64,000 bases of DNA. It comes from Nocardia beijingensis NBRC 16342. GTDB lineage: Bacteria > Actinomycetota > Actinomycetes > Mycobacteriales > Mycobacteriaceae. The notes under the pieces are model-generated. The model was given only the letters and a program-made list of their open reading frames with translations, searched no databases and was not told where the DNA came from. Positions 43,660-53,468 of the stretch are shown piece after piece. The stretch is from the NCBI RefSeq assembly GCF_001612785.1, contig NZ_BDBC01000063.1, positions 1 to 64,000 of the forward strand. Reading direction: 5' to 3'. Position 1 is the first letter of the stretch, and each line of letters opens with the position of its first letter. A program made the position numbers and the translations under genes.

Positions 43660-43730
43660 GGTGGAGTGGCCGAGTGGTGAGGCAACGGCCTGCAAAGCCG
43701 TGCACACGGGTTCGATTCCCGTCTCCACCT
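43660..43730 (+). tRNA. tRNA-Cys(GCA)
   Basis: 71-nt cloverleaf with acceptor stem GGTGGAG/CTCCACC, anticodon loop CTGCAAA (anticodon GCA), T loop GGTTCGATTCC, discriminator T. Confidence 0.97.
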
Positions 43731-43731
43731 C

Positions 43732-43806
43732 GCGCGATTAGCTCAGCGGGAGAGCGCTTCCCTGACACGGAAGAGGTCACTGGTTCAATCCCAGTATCGC
43801 GCACCA
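43732..43806 (+). tRNA. tRNA-Val(GAC)
   Basis: Cloverleaf with acceptor stem GCGCGAT/ATCGCGC, anticodon loop CTGACAC (anticodon GAC), T loop GGTTCAATCC, and CCA encoded. One base after tRNA-Cys. Confidence 0.97.
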
Positions 43807-43820
43807 CCGTCTCACGACTC

Positions 43821-43842
43821 AGGCCCGGTTTTCACCGGGCCT
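43821..43842 (+). terminator. Intrinsic terminator of the tRNA cluster
   Basis: AGGCCCGGT-TTTC-ACCGGGCCT, a perfect 9-bp stem with 4-nt loop followed by TTGTTG, 14 bases after tRNA-Val. Confidence 0.85.
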
Positions 43843-43950
43843 TTGTTGTGTTCCGGGGCGGAGACCGGCGCCCTCCGGACGGCGGCCGGTGTCGGTAGGT
43901 GCGGATACGCTGTGGCGCACAGTGCCGAAGCCGAGTCAGGGGGTTGTCGC

Positions 43951-45180
43951 GTGACGATCAGTGCGGAGGTCACGCCGGGCGCGGCGCCGGATGACGACGA
44001 TCCCGAGTCGCTCGACCTGCGTGACGACATCTCGTTCGAACTCGAAGAGGTCAACGAGGTGCTGGGTGAGTTGATCGCGCTGCGCGCCGACAAGAAGGCC
44101 AAGGACGGCGAGCTGCTGACGGCTCGGCTCGGGGTCGGCGGCGAGAAGCCCGAGACGCTGGCCCGCATCGGCGCCCGCTACGACCTCTCCCGCGACCGGG
44201 TGCGGCAACTGCATACCAAAGCGGTCGGCCAGATGATCCGAATGGCGCAGCTGTCCGGGCATCGCGCCGCCGACGTGCTGTCCGCGCGCTATCCACTCGA
44301 CGCCATGGACCGGCAGCTGACGCGGGCGCTGCTGGTGGAGACGTACGTGACCGACACCGATATCGCCGCGACCGAGCTGTCCTATCTCAAGCTGCGGCTG
44401 GCCGGGCACGCGGCCGAGGACGCCAAGCGGATCGCCGGGTTCGTCACCCAGCGCATCGCGGCCTGGCAGAAGAAGACCAACCGCCGCTTGGCGAAACTGC
44501 ACGACGCCGAGCCGCGCGCGACGAGTCAGCTGAATCCCTGGCTGGGGCAGGTCGATTGGCCACGCGCAGGCGCGGCGGCGGCGATCCCGGCCGCCTCGGC
44601 GCGCACCGTTGACAGCGATGACGACGGACGCGGGCGCTTCTACCTGGACAAAGTCGGGCGCGACGTACCGTTCGACTCCGGTTTGGAGGCCAGGCTGCTG
44701 TGGATTCTCAACGCCAGCGATCTGGTCGAGACCTTCCTGGAACAACCCGCCGCGGTCGGGTACGAACTCGACGGCGCGCAGCGGGTGCACTATCCGAGCA
44801 TCGTCGCGCGGCTCACCGACGGCCGCACGGTGCTGATCGATGTCGCGCCGCTGGGCCATGTCGGCTTTCACGTCAACGTCGTGAAGTCCGCCGCCGCTCG
44901 GGCGCACGCGCACGCCAACGGCTGGGGCTGGCTGGTCTGGACCGGTAGCCGTATCGGCGTCCCCGATCTACTCGCGCGCCCGGTCGACGCCGCCGCCGAA
45001 CGGATGCTGCGCGACCTCGTCGAGCGCGGCCCCGTGCAGTGGGCCGCGCTCGGCGAGGTCCGCGCGAAGACCGGCCTGGAACTGCTGGACTTCCTCGCGC
45101 TGGTGCTACGCCACGAATGGCGGTGGGACCGGGCGCCGTTCCGGCTCAGCGCACCACCATCGCCGCCGCCAGGAACGTGA
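43951..45180 (+). CDS. Sigma-70 region 4-like HTH joined to a TnsA-like endonuclease domain
   Basis: 409 residues. N-terminal half has a sigma region 4-type HTH (about 60-98: KPETLARIGARYDLSRDRVRQLHTKA; given as a range). C-terminal domain (about 230-345) has PFDSGLEARLLWILNA, DGAQRVHYPSIVARLTDGR and VLIDVAPLGHVGFHVNVVK, the layout of the restriction-like TnsA fold (E near SGLE, then YPS...D). The usual Lys after the acidic pair is not in the expected IDVK form (here IDVAPL), so activity is uncertain. GTG 43951 follows AGGGGG by seven bases. Convergent with the CoiA-like gene, overlapping by 35 nt. Confidence 0.72.
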   Translation: MTISAEVTPGAAPDDDDPESLDLRDDISFELEEVNEVLGELIALRADKKAKDGELLTARLGVGGEKPETLARIGARYDLSRDRVRQLHTKAVGQMIRMAQLSGHRAADVLSARYPLDAMDRQLTRALLVETYVTDTDIAATELSYLKLRLAGHAAEDAKRIAGFVTQRIAAWQKKTNRRLAKLHDAEPRATSQLNPWLGQVDWPRAGAAAAIPAASARTVDSDDDGRGRFYLDKVGRDVPFDSGLEARLLWILNASDLVETFLEQPAAVGYELDGAQRVHYPSIVARLTDGRTVLIDVAPLGHVGFHVNVVKSAAARAHAHANGWGWLVWTGSRIGVPDLLARPVDAAAERMLRDLVERGPVQWAALGEVRAKTGLELLDFLALVLRHEWRWDRAPFRLSAPPSPPPGT

Positions 45181-46090
45181 CGATCAGCAGCATCGCGCAG
45201 ATGGTGATCAACTGCCAGCGGCCGATGGTCACCTCCAGCTTCGCGATGGTGTTGCGCAGGGCCTTGTCGAGCCGGTCGTGATCGGCGATCGTGCGCTGCG
45301 CGGCGGCCAGGGCGTCGGCCCGTTCCTGCGCGGCCTGCTCCGCGCGTTCCAACCGCGTGGTCAGCTTCAGCAGGTGTTTCTGCTCGTCCCGCAGCGCCTT
45401 GCGGGTCATCGCCAGCGACGTGCGCTGGTTGACCAGCTCCTGGCGCTGCCGGGCGATGACCGTGGCCTGCGTCTTCGTGTGATACTCCCAGTCGGTCACG
45501 GTGGCCCAGCCTCCCGTCCTCTCGTCCCGATAGCCCCAGACGTACTCGCCGCGCACCCAGCCCGCGATGAACTCGCGCAGTTCGACCGGCTCACGCCGCG
45601 GCGCCGCCATCGCGTGTTCGGTGTCGAGCACGCCGGTCACCGCGCGGTAATCACAGGCGGCGGGCGCGAAGTCAGCGATGCCGAGGGCGTGCAGGTACGG
45701 CACCCAATAGCCGGGCGGGCACAGCCACAACACATCCGTACAGCCCTCGGCGCGTAACCGCTCGGTGTGCTCCTGGGCGAGTCCACGCTCCAGCGGCCCA
45801 CTGCGCACCTCGATCGCGTAGACCCGGTCGCCTTTGCGCCAGACCACATCCACCGGCAGCGTCCCGATGCGCCCGTCCACTTCGGCCTCGTCGGCTCCGT
45901 AGGCGAGCAGCCTGCCGCACAACCAGTATTTGAGCCGCCGTATATCCCACTGCGCGGCGGAACATTCGGGGCACCCACAGGCGTAACCGCGTTTCGATCC
46001 GCGGATACGGCCCGAAGCCTCTCCGATACCCAACTCGGCGAGCATCGCTCGGCGCCCGCAGGCGATCTCCGCCCGCTGCTTCGTTCTCAC
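45146..46090 (-). CDS. CoiA-like nuclease domain protein with coiled coil and C-terminal membrane anchor
   Basis: 314 residues. The N-terminal part has Cys cluster CGCPEC and a PD-(D/E)xK-like core LPVDVVWRKGDRVYAIEVR resembling competence protein CoiA, followed by a region PVELREFIAGWV, a coiled coil (about 215-285) and one final membrane helix (WQLITICAMLLIVTFLAAAM). GTG 46090 has GGGGAG seven bases upstream. A membrane-anchored nuclease of unknown purpose; the CoiA family relates to DNA processing. Confidence 0.7.
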   Translation of the reverse strand: MRTKQRAEIACGRRAMLAELGIGEASGRIRGSKRGYACGCPECSAAQWDIRRLKYWLCGRLLAYGADEAEVDGRIGTLPVDVVWRKGDRVYAIEVRSGPLERGLAQEHTERLRAEGCTDVLWLCPPGYWVPYLHALGIADFAPAACDYRAVTGVLDTEHAMAAPRREPVELREFIAGWVRGEYVWGYRDERTGGWATVTDWEYHTKTQATVIARQRQELVNQRTSLAMTRKALRDEQKHLLKLTTRLERAEQAAQERADALAAAQRTIADHDRLDKALRNTIAKLEVTIGRWQLITICAMLLIVTFLAAAMVVR

Positions 46091-46621
46091 GCGACCACTC
46101 CCCTGCACAAACCACCGCAGGCCCGGCGACCTACGCCATAGATCAAGAGTGCGTCAGACTCGGCTACCTCGCCAGCCCCGGTCACCCCGCGCTCGGGTGT
46201 GCCACCGAGGTGGCCGGTCCGCGGAATCGGCGTTGTACTCTGCGGCACAAGGACTTTGATCATGCCACGGGACGACGCACGACGCTGTGGGAACGAAGGA
46301 TTGACAGTTGCCGCCATCCCGCGACGCGCCCGGTGTCCCGGCCCCGCGGCAACCAGCGCGCACTTGGGGAGCCGGAGCGTGGACTCGCGAGGGACGCGAT
46401 TCCGGCGGATAATGAGCGATCGAACGCGTCGGCCCGTTTCCGGACAAACCGGGTCGCCGCGTAATCCGCCCGCAGGGGGCCGATTCCGGGGGCCTAGGCT
46501 GCTTCGATCAGGTCATGGGGTCGGCGCACCGCCGAATCTTCGCGAGCCGCGGATGTGCAACTGGCGGATAGAATCGTCCGGCCGAGTGCGAGCTGGGCCG
46601 ATACGGGGAAGTGGGTACTGG
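46091..46621. other. Intergenic region without supported gene
   Basis: About 530 bases between the divergent CoiA-like gene and the repeat-rich protein. Open frames on both strands have no ribosome site at a convincing start and no family resemblance. A TTGACA at 46300-46305 on the plus strand could be a promoter element but has no clear -10. Confidence 0.35.
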
Positions 46622-47644
46622 ATGGAGCACGGTCAGCAGACCGGCGAGTCGATCGGCGCGATGTTGGCGAGTATCGCGTCGGCTCTCCGCGAGGTCAGCG
46701 AGAAGCTCGACGCGGTGGCGGCCCGGATCGATGGTGCGCAGCCCGTGGTGAGCGAACCGAGCGTCGATGGACGGCTGGCCAAGCTCGAGGCGTGGGCTTT
46801 CCGTGCCGGACAGGACATCTCGGGCCTCGACGCCAGGGTGCAGCGCCTGGAAGCCGAGGACGACCCGGCGCGGGAGGATCGGCAAACGACCGCTCAACGC
46901 CCACTACCCCGGGCCTCCGCGGGGCGATCGAACGCTCACAGGGCGGAGCTCGGCGTCGAATCAGCAGCGCGCAAGAGCGATTCCGCCGAACCGGACGGTG
47001 GCAGGAACGGCGCGCGACCGCAGGGCACACCGCGCGAGCCGGTGCACGCGGCCGCTGAACCGAGTTCGAGCGCCCAGACGAGTTTCACCCCGCCGCGCGA
47101 GCCCGCGCTGGACGCGAGCGCCACCCCCGGACAGAGCTTGACCGCGCCTCGCGACCCGGCGTCGAGCTTCACCGCCCCGCCCGCGCGTGAGCCGGCTTTC
47201 ACCACTCCGGCTCAGCGGGAGCCCGTATCGTCCTTCACCGCGCCGACCCCGCGCGACCCGGGCACGGGGCGACAGGAGGGGTTCACGGCACCGCGCGAAC
47301 CCACCACCCCGTACGCCTCCGGCGACAACGCCGCGTACGAGAGCATCGTCGCCTCCACCCACACCGGCTCCGAGAACGGGACGGCTCCCGCCGCGGGCGC
47401 CGGACCGGCCGGAGCGCACCGCGCCGGGGACGACGACCGCACGCCGGTCGAGAACACGCACGTGGACAAGCTGCAAGCCATGCTGGACGAACTCAAGCGC
47501 ACGGCGGCTGCTCCGCTGAGCCGCTCCGACGTCTTCGGGACCGCACCGGGCGAGTCGGCCACGAACGGATATCAGTCCGAGCGCACCGAAGCGCAACGCC
47601 GACCCGCCGACTACCGGCTGTCCAGCCCGCCCCCGGTGTCCTGA
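46622..47644 (+). CDS. Disordered protein with FTAPREP-type repeats
   Basis: 340 residues. An N-terminal helical region (about 10-80: SIGAMLASIASALREVSEKLDAV, REDRQTTAQ after it) contains heptad-like leucines, then low-complexity Pro/Ala/Arg/Glu with about six copies of an (S/F)FTAPxREP unit (SFTPPREPA, SLTAPRDPA, SFTAPPAREPA, SFTAPTPRDP, GFTAPREPT). A second helix DKLQAMLDELKRTAAA is near the end. No signal peptide. ATG 46622 has a weak upstream site. It overlaps the LysR gene end by 34 nt. Function unknown. Confidence 0.7.
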   Translation: MEHGQQTGESIGAMLASIASALREVSEKLDAVAARIDGAQPVVSEPSVDGRLAKLEAWAFRAGQDISGLDARVQRLEAEDDPAREDRQTTAQRPLPRASAGRSNAHRAELGVESAARKSDSAEPDGGRNGARPQGTPREPVHAAAEPSSSAQTSFTPPREPALDASATPGQSLTAPRDPASSFTAPPAREPAFTTPAQREPVSSFTAPTPRDPGTGRQEGFTAPREPTTPYASGDNAAYESIVASTHTGSENGTAPAAGAGPAGAHRAGDDDRTPVENTHVDKLQAMLDELKRTAAAPLSRSDVFGTAPGESATNGYQSERTEAQRRPADYRLSSPPPVS

Positions 47645-48567
47645 AGCACCTTGGCGGACCGCCGCTTCGGCGGACGCACCGCCGCGAACGCACGCAGCAG
47701 GGTCTGCTGGACGAGATCGCGCAGCCAGCGATGACCTCCGTCGGCGGTGTTGCGCGGATGCCACGCCATCCCGATGGCGACCTCCGGCAACGGCAGCGGT
47801 ATCTCGAACGCGCTCAAGCCGATCGCCGGTAGCGTGGCGGCGCTCAGCAGGGCGGGCGCGGGGCAGACCAGGTCGCTGCCGCGCACCGCGAACAGCGCGC
47901 TGGTCAGCGTCGGCACGGTGGCCACCACCCGCCGGGTGCGGCCGTGCAGGGCGAGGCGGTCGTCGATCGGTCCGTGCGAACGGCCGGTGCGCGAAATGCT
48001 CAGGTGCGGTGCGGCGGCGTACGCGGCGACGGTGACGCGATCGGTGACCAGCGGATGGTCGGCCGCGGCGACTCCGATCACGCGGTCGCTGAGCACTCGG
48101 CGCACGGTGGTCTCCGGATCGGTGTGATCGATCGGGCCGACCTCGAGGTCGACGCGTCCATCCCGCAGTGCGCCGGTGCCTTCGACGTTGTCGGGCAGGA
48201 AGCGCAGCGTCACGCCCGGCGCTCTAGCACGCACCGCGGACAGCAAGGGCCCGGCCAGCTCGGTGAGCACCATGTCGCCCGCCTGCACCGCGAACGTCCG
48301 GCGCAGCGCCGCCGGATCGAGGTCCGCCCGCGGCGTCAGCAGCGCGCGTCCCTGCTCGACCAGCGTGCTGACCTCGTAACGCAATTCCAGAGCGCGCGGC
48401 GTCGGCACCAGGTTGCGACCGGCGCGCACGAGCAGGGGATCGCCGAGCACGTCGCGGAGTTTCGCGAGCGTCCGGCTCATCGCGGGCGGCGAGGTGTGCA
48501 GGCGCTCCGCGGCCAGGGTGACGCTGTTGGTGTCCAGCAGTGCGTCGAGGGCCACGAGGAGATTCAT
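47611..48567 (-). CDS. LysR family transcriptional regulator
   Basis: 318 residues with the LysR HTH at the N-terminus (NLLVALDALLDTNSVTLAAERL and PAMSRTLAKLRDVLGDPLL) and an effector domain to the C-terminus. ATG 48567 was used; GTG 48582 adds VEALD and cannot be excluded. Ends inside the convergent repeat-rich gene. No divergent target; the next gene upstream is the FMO at 49091 on the same strand. Confidence 0.88.
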   Translation of the reverse strand: MNLLVALDALLDTNSVTLAAERLHTSPPAMSRTLAKLRDVLGDPLLVRAGRNLVPTPRALELRYEVSTLVEQGRALLTPRADLDPAALRRTFAVQAGDMVLTELAGPLLSAVRARAPGVTLRFLPDNVEGTGALRDGRVDLEVGPIDHTDPETTVRRVLSDRVIGVAAADHPLVTDRVTVAAYAAAPHLSISRTGRSHGPIDDRLALHGRTRRVVATVPTLTSALFAVRGSDLVCPAPALLSAATLPAIGLSAFEIPLPLPEVAIGMAWHPRNTADGGHRWLRDLVQQTLLRAFAAVRPPKRRSAKVLQDTGGGLDSR

Positions 48568-49090
48568 GTCCAGCGCTTCCACCCTTGGATTATCGCCAAC
48601 GCAAACCGCGGCTCCCCGCATTGCGCACGCGACAACCGGGGCGAGTCCGCGCCGAACGTGCGCCGCGGGGTGATCGTCGACTGAACCGTCCGCGTTCGAG
48701 TAGGTCCCCCGCCGCGGGGTGTGGTGCCGACGCGGGCGCCCGACCCGCTGGTGAGCAGGGGAAACGGCCGTGGACACGTCGACCGCGGAGCCGCCGGCCG
48801 GTCGTTGTCGAGACCATCGGGCATCGCCGGAGACAGGTCGGCCATCGCACGGCCCCGCGCGATTCGCCGAACGTCATCCGCCGATTCGGCAGTCGATGCA
48901 AGTGTGCGCGGACAGTCGCCGAGCTGCGCCCGGCCGGGCCGATCTCGCGGTGGCCCGCCGTGGGTTGCCGGTCGATGATGCGGATCTGACGCCGGTATCG
49001 GGAGAGATCACCACCCGGCGGGTCCTCGGCGCGCGAGACGCCGGGAGCACGGACTACTTCCGAACCCGCCATCGGAACGCCCAGAAGGCC
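48568..49090. other. Intergenic region without supported gene
   Basis: About 520 bases between the LysR start and the FMO stop. Translations of the available frames are Arg/Pro-rich with no homology that I can recognise and no good start sites. Nothing else was seen. Confidence 0.35.
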
Positions 49091-50650
49091 TCAGTGGCTG
49101 ACCCGGCCGCTTTCGCCCTCGTACGGAATCAGCTCCGCTTCGATCGGCTCCGGCGGGCGCGCCACCGGCCCTTGCCCTGATTTGCGGCGGCCGGCCAATC
49201 CCCGGTAGGACTCCGGCCTGATCCGGCGGAACACCTGTCCCACGCGCGTGTGCAGCGGCAGCCGGAACTTCAGGTCGGCGAGCATCTCGTCGATGTTCTG
49301 GATGGAGAACGGGACGACCGACGTGCCGTGCGCATGGTGGCCGTGCGTGCGCTCCTCCATCCAGCGCAGACGGGCGTCGATCTCCTCCTGGAGTTCGTCG
49401 GCGGGCGGCGGCACGAGCCCGCCGGTGAGCAGCGCGGCGGTCCAATGCGCGGCGACTTCGGCGTTCAGCGTGCTGATCGCCGAGGAGTTGTACCCGGCGA
49501 AGGTCAGATTGGGGACCTCCAACGGCAGGATGTTGCGGTGCAGGCGGAAGTTGCCGTGCTCGTCGGTCAGCCTGCGCTGGATGTACGGCGTGAGGAAGGG
49601 CACCCGCTGCTGGAAGCCGGTCGCGCAGATCACGACGTCCGCCTGCAGCACCTGGCCGGTGGACAGCCGGATCCCGGGCGCCGACTTCGGGCCGCCGCCC
49701 AGCTCGGAGATCGTCGTGTCGCGGTGCACCGTGATGCGCCCGTTGGCGACCTGCTCGTAGAAGCCTTCGCTCACCAGGCTGACGGTGCTCTCGGCGATCT
49801 GCTCGAACCGCCCGGCGGGTACCAGGCCGAGCTCGCGCAGGTTCGAGTGCTTGGTGACCAGTTCCTGGATCAGATCGAAGTTGCTGATCCGCACCGACTC
49901 GCCGGGACCGTCCAGGAACCGGTCCATCCAGCGTGGCCGCAGATAGTGGAAGTGGGCTTCGCCGAAGCGGGTCAGCATCAGCCGCTCGTAGTCGATCACC
50001 CGCGCCAGCTTGCGCGGCATCTTCCAGAACAGCCGCCTGGCCACCACCGAGGTGGACGCCGCGACCTCGCTCACGGCGGTGGCGATGTCGCAGGCGGACT
50101 TGCCGTAGCCAACCACGACGACCGACTTGCCGCGCACCGACTCCAGATCGGTGAACTCCGACGAATGGCACAACTGCCCGCCCGCCGCGCGGAACCAGTC
50201 GGCGCCGCGGTACTCCGGCATCGCGGGTTCGCTGAAGACACCGTTGGCGATCACCAGGTGGTCGTACGAGGCCCGATGGATTCCGCTCTCATCGCGAATC
50301 TCCAGCAACCAGCCGCTGTCCACCGGGTCGGCGGCCACCACCTCGGTGCGCAACCGCAAGTGCTCGGTCAGCCCGAACTGCTCGGCGTAGGCGGCCAGAT
50401 AGGCCTGCATGTGCTGCCCGTCGAGGACCCGTGGGTAGTCGGCGGGCATCGGGAAGTCGGAGAAGTGATACGTGTCCTTGGAGTTCTGCGTCTGCAGTCC
50501 CGGGTATCGCCGGGTCGCGCTCCACACACCACCGACATCGGGTGCACGGTCGAAAACCTCGACCGGAAAACCCGCCTGTTTCAGCACTTTCGCGCAGGCG
50601 AGACCTGCGATACCCGCACCGACGATCCCGATGCGGCTTCCGCTTGTCAT
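49091..50650 (-). CDS. Flavin-dependent monooxygenase (FMO type)
   Basis: 519 residues with FAD-binding GAGIAG (about 10-15), an FMO-like motif GGQLCHSSEF, NADP-binding GYGKSA (near 180) and a late CATGFQ. It is on the minus strand beside a P450 (50709-51941), but the genes are separated by 58 bases and run in the same direction, so they may share a pathway. ATG 50650 was chosen as the first M before the FAD motif. Substrate unknown. Confidence 0.9.
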   Translation of the reverse strand: MTSGSRIGIVGAGIAGLACAKVLKQAGFPVEVFDRAPDVGGVWSATRRYPGLQTQNSKDTYHFSDFPMPADYPRVLDGQHMQAYLAAYAEQFGLTEHLRLRTEVVAADPVDSGWLLEIRDESGIHRASYDHLVIANGVFSEPAMPEYRGADWFRAAGGQLCHSSEFTDLESVRGKSVVVVGYGKSACDIATAVSEVAASTSVVARRLFWKMPRKLARVIDYERLMLTRFGEAHFHYLRPRWMDRFLDGPGESVRISNFDLIQELVTKHSNLRELGLVPAGRFEQIAESTVSLVSEGFYEQVANGRITVHRDTTISELGGGPKSAPGIRLSTGQVLQADVVICATGFQQRVPFLTPYIQRRLTDEHGNFRLHRNILPLEVPNLTFAGYNSSAISTLNAEVAAHWTAALLTGGLVPPPADELQEEIDARLRWMEERTHGHHAHGTSVVPFSIQNIDEMLADLKFRLPLHTRVGQVFRRIRPESYRGLAGRRKSGQGPVARPPEPIEAELIPYEGESGRVSH

Positions 50651-50708
50651 GCGCAGGAGATTACGTCGCCAGCGGCGCACAGCAAAGTCGGTCGACCGAA
50701 TCCGCTCC

Positions 50709-51941
50709 TCAACGCACTGCGGGCGTACCCGCCGCAACGACGGGAAGCTCGAGCAGACCACGGATCAGGATGCTCTCTCGCCAGCGCAGGTCCGCGTCGT
50801 CGAAGGCGGGTCGCAGCAGCGGAAAGCGCCGTACCAGGCGGGTCAGCGCGATCTTGGCCTCCAGCCTGGCCAGGGCCGCCCCCAAGCAGTAATGGATGCC
50901 GTGGCCGAAGGCCAGATGGCCGTTCGCGCCGCGGTCCGGGTCGAACGCCGCGGCTGCGGCGAAGTGCCGTTCGTCACGGTTGGCCGACGCCACCGAGACC
51001 AGCACCAGCTCCCCTGCCGGGATGACGTCGCCGCCCAGGTGGACCGGCGCGGTGGTGTAGCGCAGCGTCGCCACGTTGACCGGGCCGTTGTAGCGCAACG
51101 TCTCCTCCACCAGCGGCGTGACAGCCGCCGGGTCCGCGCGCAGGGCCTGGTAGCGGTCGGGATCGGCCAGCAGTTCCAGCACGGAATTGCCGATCAGGTT
51201 CACCGTGGTCTCGTGGCCGGCGACCAGGATCAGGAAGGCCATGGAGATCAGTTCGTCGTGACTGAGCCGGTCCCCGTCCGCGGTGGCGGGCAGCAGTTGC
51301 GAGATCAGATCCTCGCCCGGTGGCTCCGCGCGCCGCCGGGCGATCAGTTCGTCGAAGTAGGCGACTATGGCGTCGGTCGCGGCGCGCATGCCCTCCGGGG
51401 TGGACATGGGGGTGTCGACCACGGCCGCCGACCACTCCCGGAAGCGGGCGCGGTCCTCGACCGGCACGCCGAGCAGTTCGCAGATCACCGTGATCGGCAG
51501 CGGGAACGCGTACTCCGCGAGCAGGTCGACCGGCCCCGCACCAGCCGCGCGATCGATCGCGTCGAGCAGATCGTCCGCGATCGCCACGATCCGCGGGGCG
51601 AGGGCGTCCATCCGCGCGGGCGCGAACGCCGGTGTGACGAGTTTGCGCAGCCGCGAGTGCCGCGGCGGGTCGGAGTTCAGCAGATGGTGGCTCAGGCGCT
51701 GGTTGACCGCGGTGAGGCCGCTGTCGCCCGCCGCTGACCGGCGTGCGTGTTCGCCCATCGGAGCGTGGGGATCCTTGCGGACGCCGGGATGGCGAAGCAC
51801 CTCCTTTGCGGCGTCGTAGTCGACGACCAGCCAAGCGCGAACACCGGTGCGCAACCGGATTCGATGCACCGGCCCCTCGGCGCGCAACTGCTGGTAGAAG
51901 GCATGCGGCGTGCGAAAGAAATCCGCGGGCAGCTCTCTCAT
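50709..51941 (-). CDS. Cytochrome P450
   Basis: 410-residue heme monooxygenase. Motifs: the I-helix VAGHETT (about 241-247), ExxR as EETLR, and the heme-ligand loop FGHGIHYCLG (Cys near 352). The N-terminus is soluble-type without a membrane anchor, as in bacterial class I P450s. It needs ferredoxin and reductase partners, which are not beside it. Upstream of the FMO on the same strand. Confidence 0.94.
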   Translation of the reverse strand: MRELPADFFRTPHAFYQQLRAEGPVHRIRLRTGVRAWLVVDYDAAKEVLRHPGVRKDPHAPMGEHARRSAAGDSGLTAVNQRLSHHLLNSDPPRHSRLRKLVTPAFAPARMDALAPRIVAIADDLLDAIDRAAGAGPVDLLAEYAFPLPITVICELLGVPVEDRARFREWSAAVVDTPMSTPEGMRAATDAIVAYFDELIARRRAEPPGEDLISQLLPATADGDRLSHDELISMAFLILVAGHETTVNLIGNSVLELLADPDRYQALRADPAAVTPLVEETLRYNGPVNVATLRYTTAPVHLGGDVIPAGELVLVSVASANRDERHFAAAAAFDPDRGANGHLAFGHGIHYCLGAALARLEAKIALTRLVRRFPLLRPAFDDADLRWRESILIRGLLELPVVAAGTPAVR

Positions 51942-52109
51942 CCGTTCGGTTCCCCCTTGGTTCGCGAGTGTCGTTGCGGCCCTTCGATAGTGACACCGAT
52001 CACGGATCGCGGCCAGCCGCGCGACCGAACCCGTTCGCGCGATAGGCGTTCGCCCCCGCCGTCGCGGTCCGGCGCGCAATCGTCGTCCGCGTCCGGCTAC
52101 CCTGCACCG

Positions 52110-53333
52110 ATGAGTTCGATCGCGCCGGTCCTGCGGCGTGCCCGGATCGCCAACTCGTTCGCGTTCGGCGCACAGGGCTTCTTCCTCGCCGTCGTGCTGA
52201 CCGAACTGCCTCAGCAGAAAGAGCGTTTCGGGCTCTCGGACGGGATGATCGCGGTCTCGGTGGTGCTGATCTCGTTGCTGGCCGGTGGCGGCAGCGTCCT
52301 GGCGGAACGGCTGGCGCTGCGCTGGTCCAGCCGCGCCGCGGTGCGGATCGGGCTGTTGCTCGTGGCCGTCACCGGCTCGGCGGCGGCGTTCGCGCCGGAC
52401 ACGCCGCTGCTGATTGCCGCACTCGGCTGCTACGGAATCGCCGTCGGCATCGTCGACGCGAGCACCAACATGCAGGCGGTCTTCATCCAGCACGGGTACG
52501 GGACGTTCATCCTGTCGTCGTTCTACGCCGCGTGGAGCGCCGGAACGATAGCCGGGGCACTGTTCGTCTCCGGGTGTGAGGCGCTGGAGGTGACGCTGCG
52601 CGAATCGCTGCTCGCGGCCGCGGCGATCGTGTTGCTGCTCGGCTGGGCGCTCGGACGTGGGCTGCTCGGCGTGCGGGACGCGGAGACCGGTCCCGCCGAG
52701 ACCGCCGCGCCCGGCTCCACCGTCGCGCTGCGCGCATATCTCGGGATCGGGATCGCGATGGCGTTCGTCTTCGCCGTCGACCTCGCGGTGGGCAACTGGT
52801 CGGCCCTGTATCTCACCGACGACCTGCTCGCAGGTTCGGCGACCGCGGCGCTCGCCTACGCCGCCTACCAGGGGGCGTCGCTGGCCGCTCGAATGGCCGG
52901 TGATTCGCTGGTGCGCCGTTTCGGTCCGCGTCGTGTGGTGCGGGCGGCGGCGGGCACGGGCATCCTCGGCCTGGCGCTGGTGGTGGCCGCGCCGAGTCCG
53001 GCGGTCGCGATCGCCGGCTTCCTCGTCGCGGGCGCGGGCCTGCCCGTGATCGCCCCGCTGTGCTTCAGCGCGGCCGGACAACTCGCGACCGGACGGGAAC
53101 TCGACGCGCTGATCGCGCGTCTGAACCTGTTCAACTACGCGGGGACGCTGCTCGGCGGCGGTGTGGTCGGCGTGGTCGCGGCGAGCACCGGGCACCGCGC
53201 GGGCTTCGTGGTCCCGTTGCTCTTCGCCGGAGCCCTGATCGCGCTCTCCGGCGTCTTCCGTTCCCATCGGGTCGCCCCTGCCCCACTCCGTCCACAGACG
53301 CAGCCGACGGAGTTCGGCCCCGCCGACGGGTAG
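52110..53333 (+). CDS. Major facilitator superfamily transporter
   Basis: 407 residues with about 12 membrane helices and a central basic cytoplasmic loop. The N-terminal helix motif and GAGLPVIAPL segment fit the FucP/YbjJ-like MFS branch rather than a classical 14-helix drug exporter. Divergent from the P450 gene (168 bp gap), so a joint role in metabolite export is possible. ATG 52110. Confidence 0.87.
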   Translation: MSSIAPVLRRARIANSFAFGAQGFFLAVVLTELPQQKERFGLSDGMIAVSVVLISLLAGGGSVLAERLALRWSSRAAVRIGLLLVAVTGSAAAFAPDTPLLIAALGCYGIAVGIVDASTNMQAVFIQHGYGTFILSSFYAAWSAGTIAGALFVSGCEALEVTLRESLLAAAAIVLLLGWALGRGLLGVRDAETGPAETAAPGSTVALRAYLGIGIAMAFVFAVDLAVGNWSALYLTDDLLAGSATAALAYAAYQGASLAARMAGDSLVRRFGPRRVVRAAAGTGILGLALVVAAPSPAVAIAGFLVAGAGLPVIAPLCFSAAGQLATGRELDALIARLNLFNYAGTLLGGGVVGVVAASTGHRAGFVVPLLFAGALIALSGVFRSHRVAPAPLRPQTQPTEFGPADG

Positions 53334-53468
53334 GTCACGCCGGGCATCGCCCGTTGCGGTCGGTGGCCGGTTCCGGCACGGCGATCAGCGAAGGGGACCC
53401 GCGTCCGCGCGGTGTCCTGGGCATGCGGAGCATGACATTCTCTCGCGCTCGTGTGCTCTGATGGAGCC

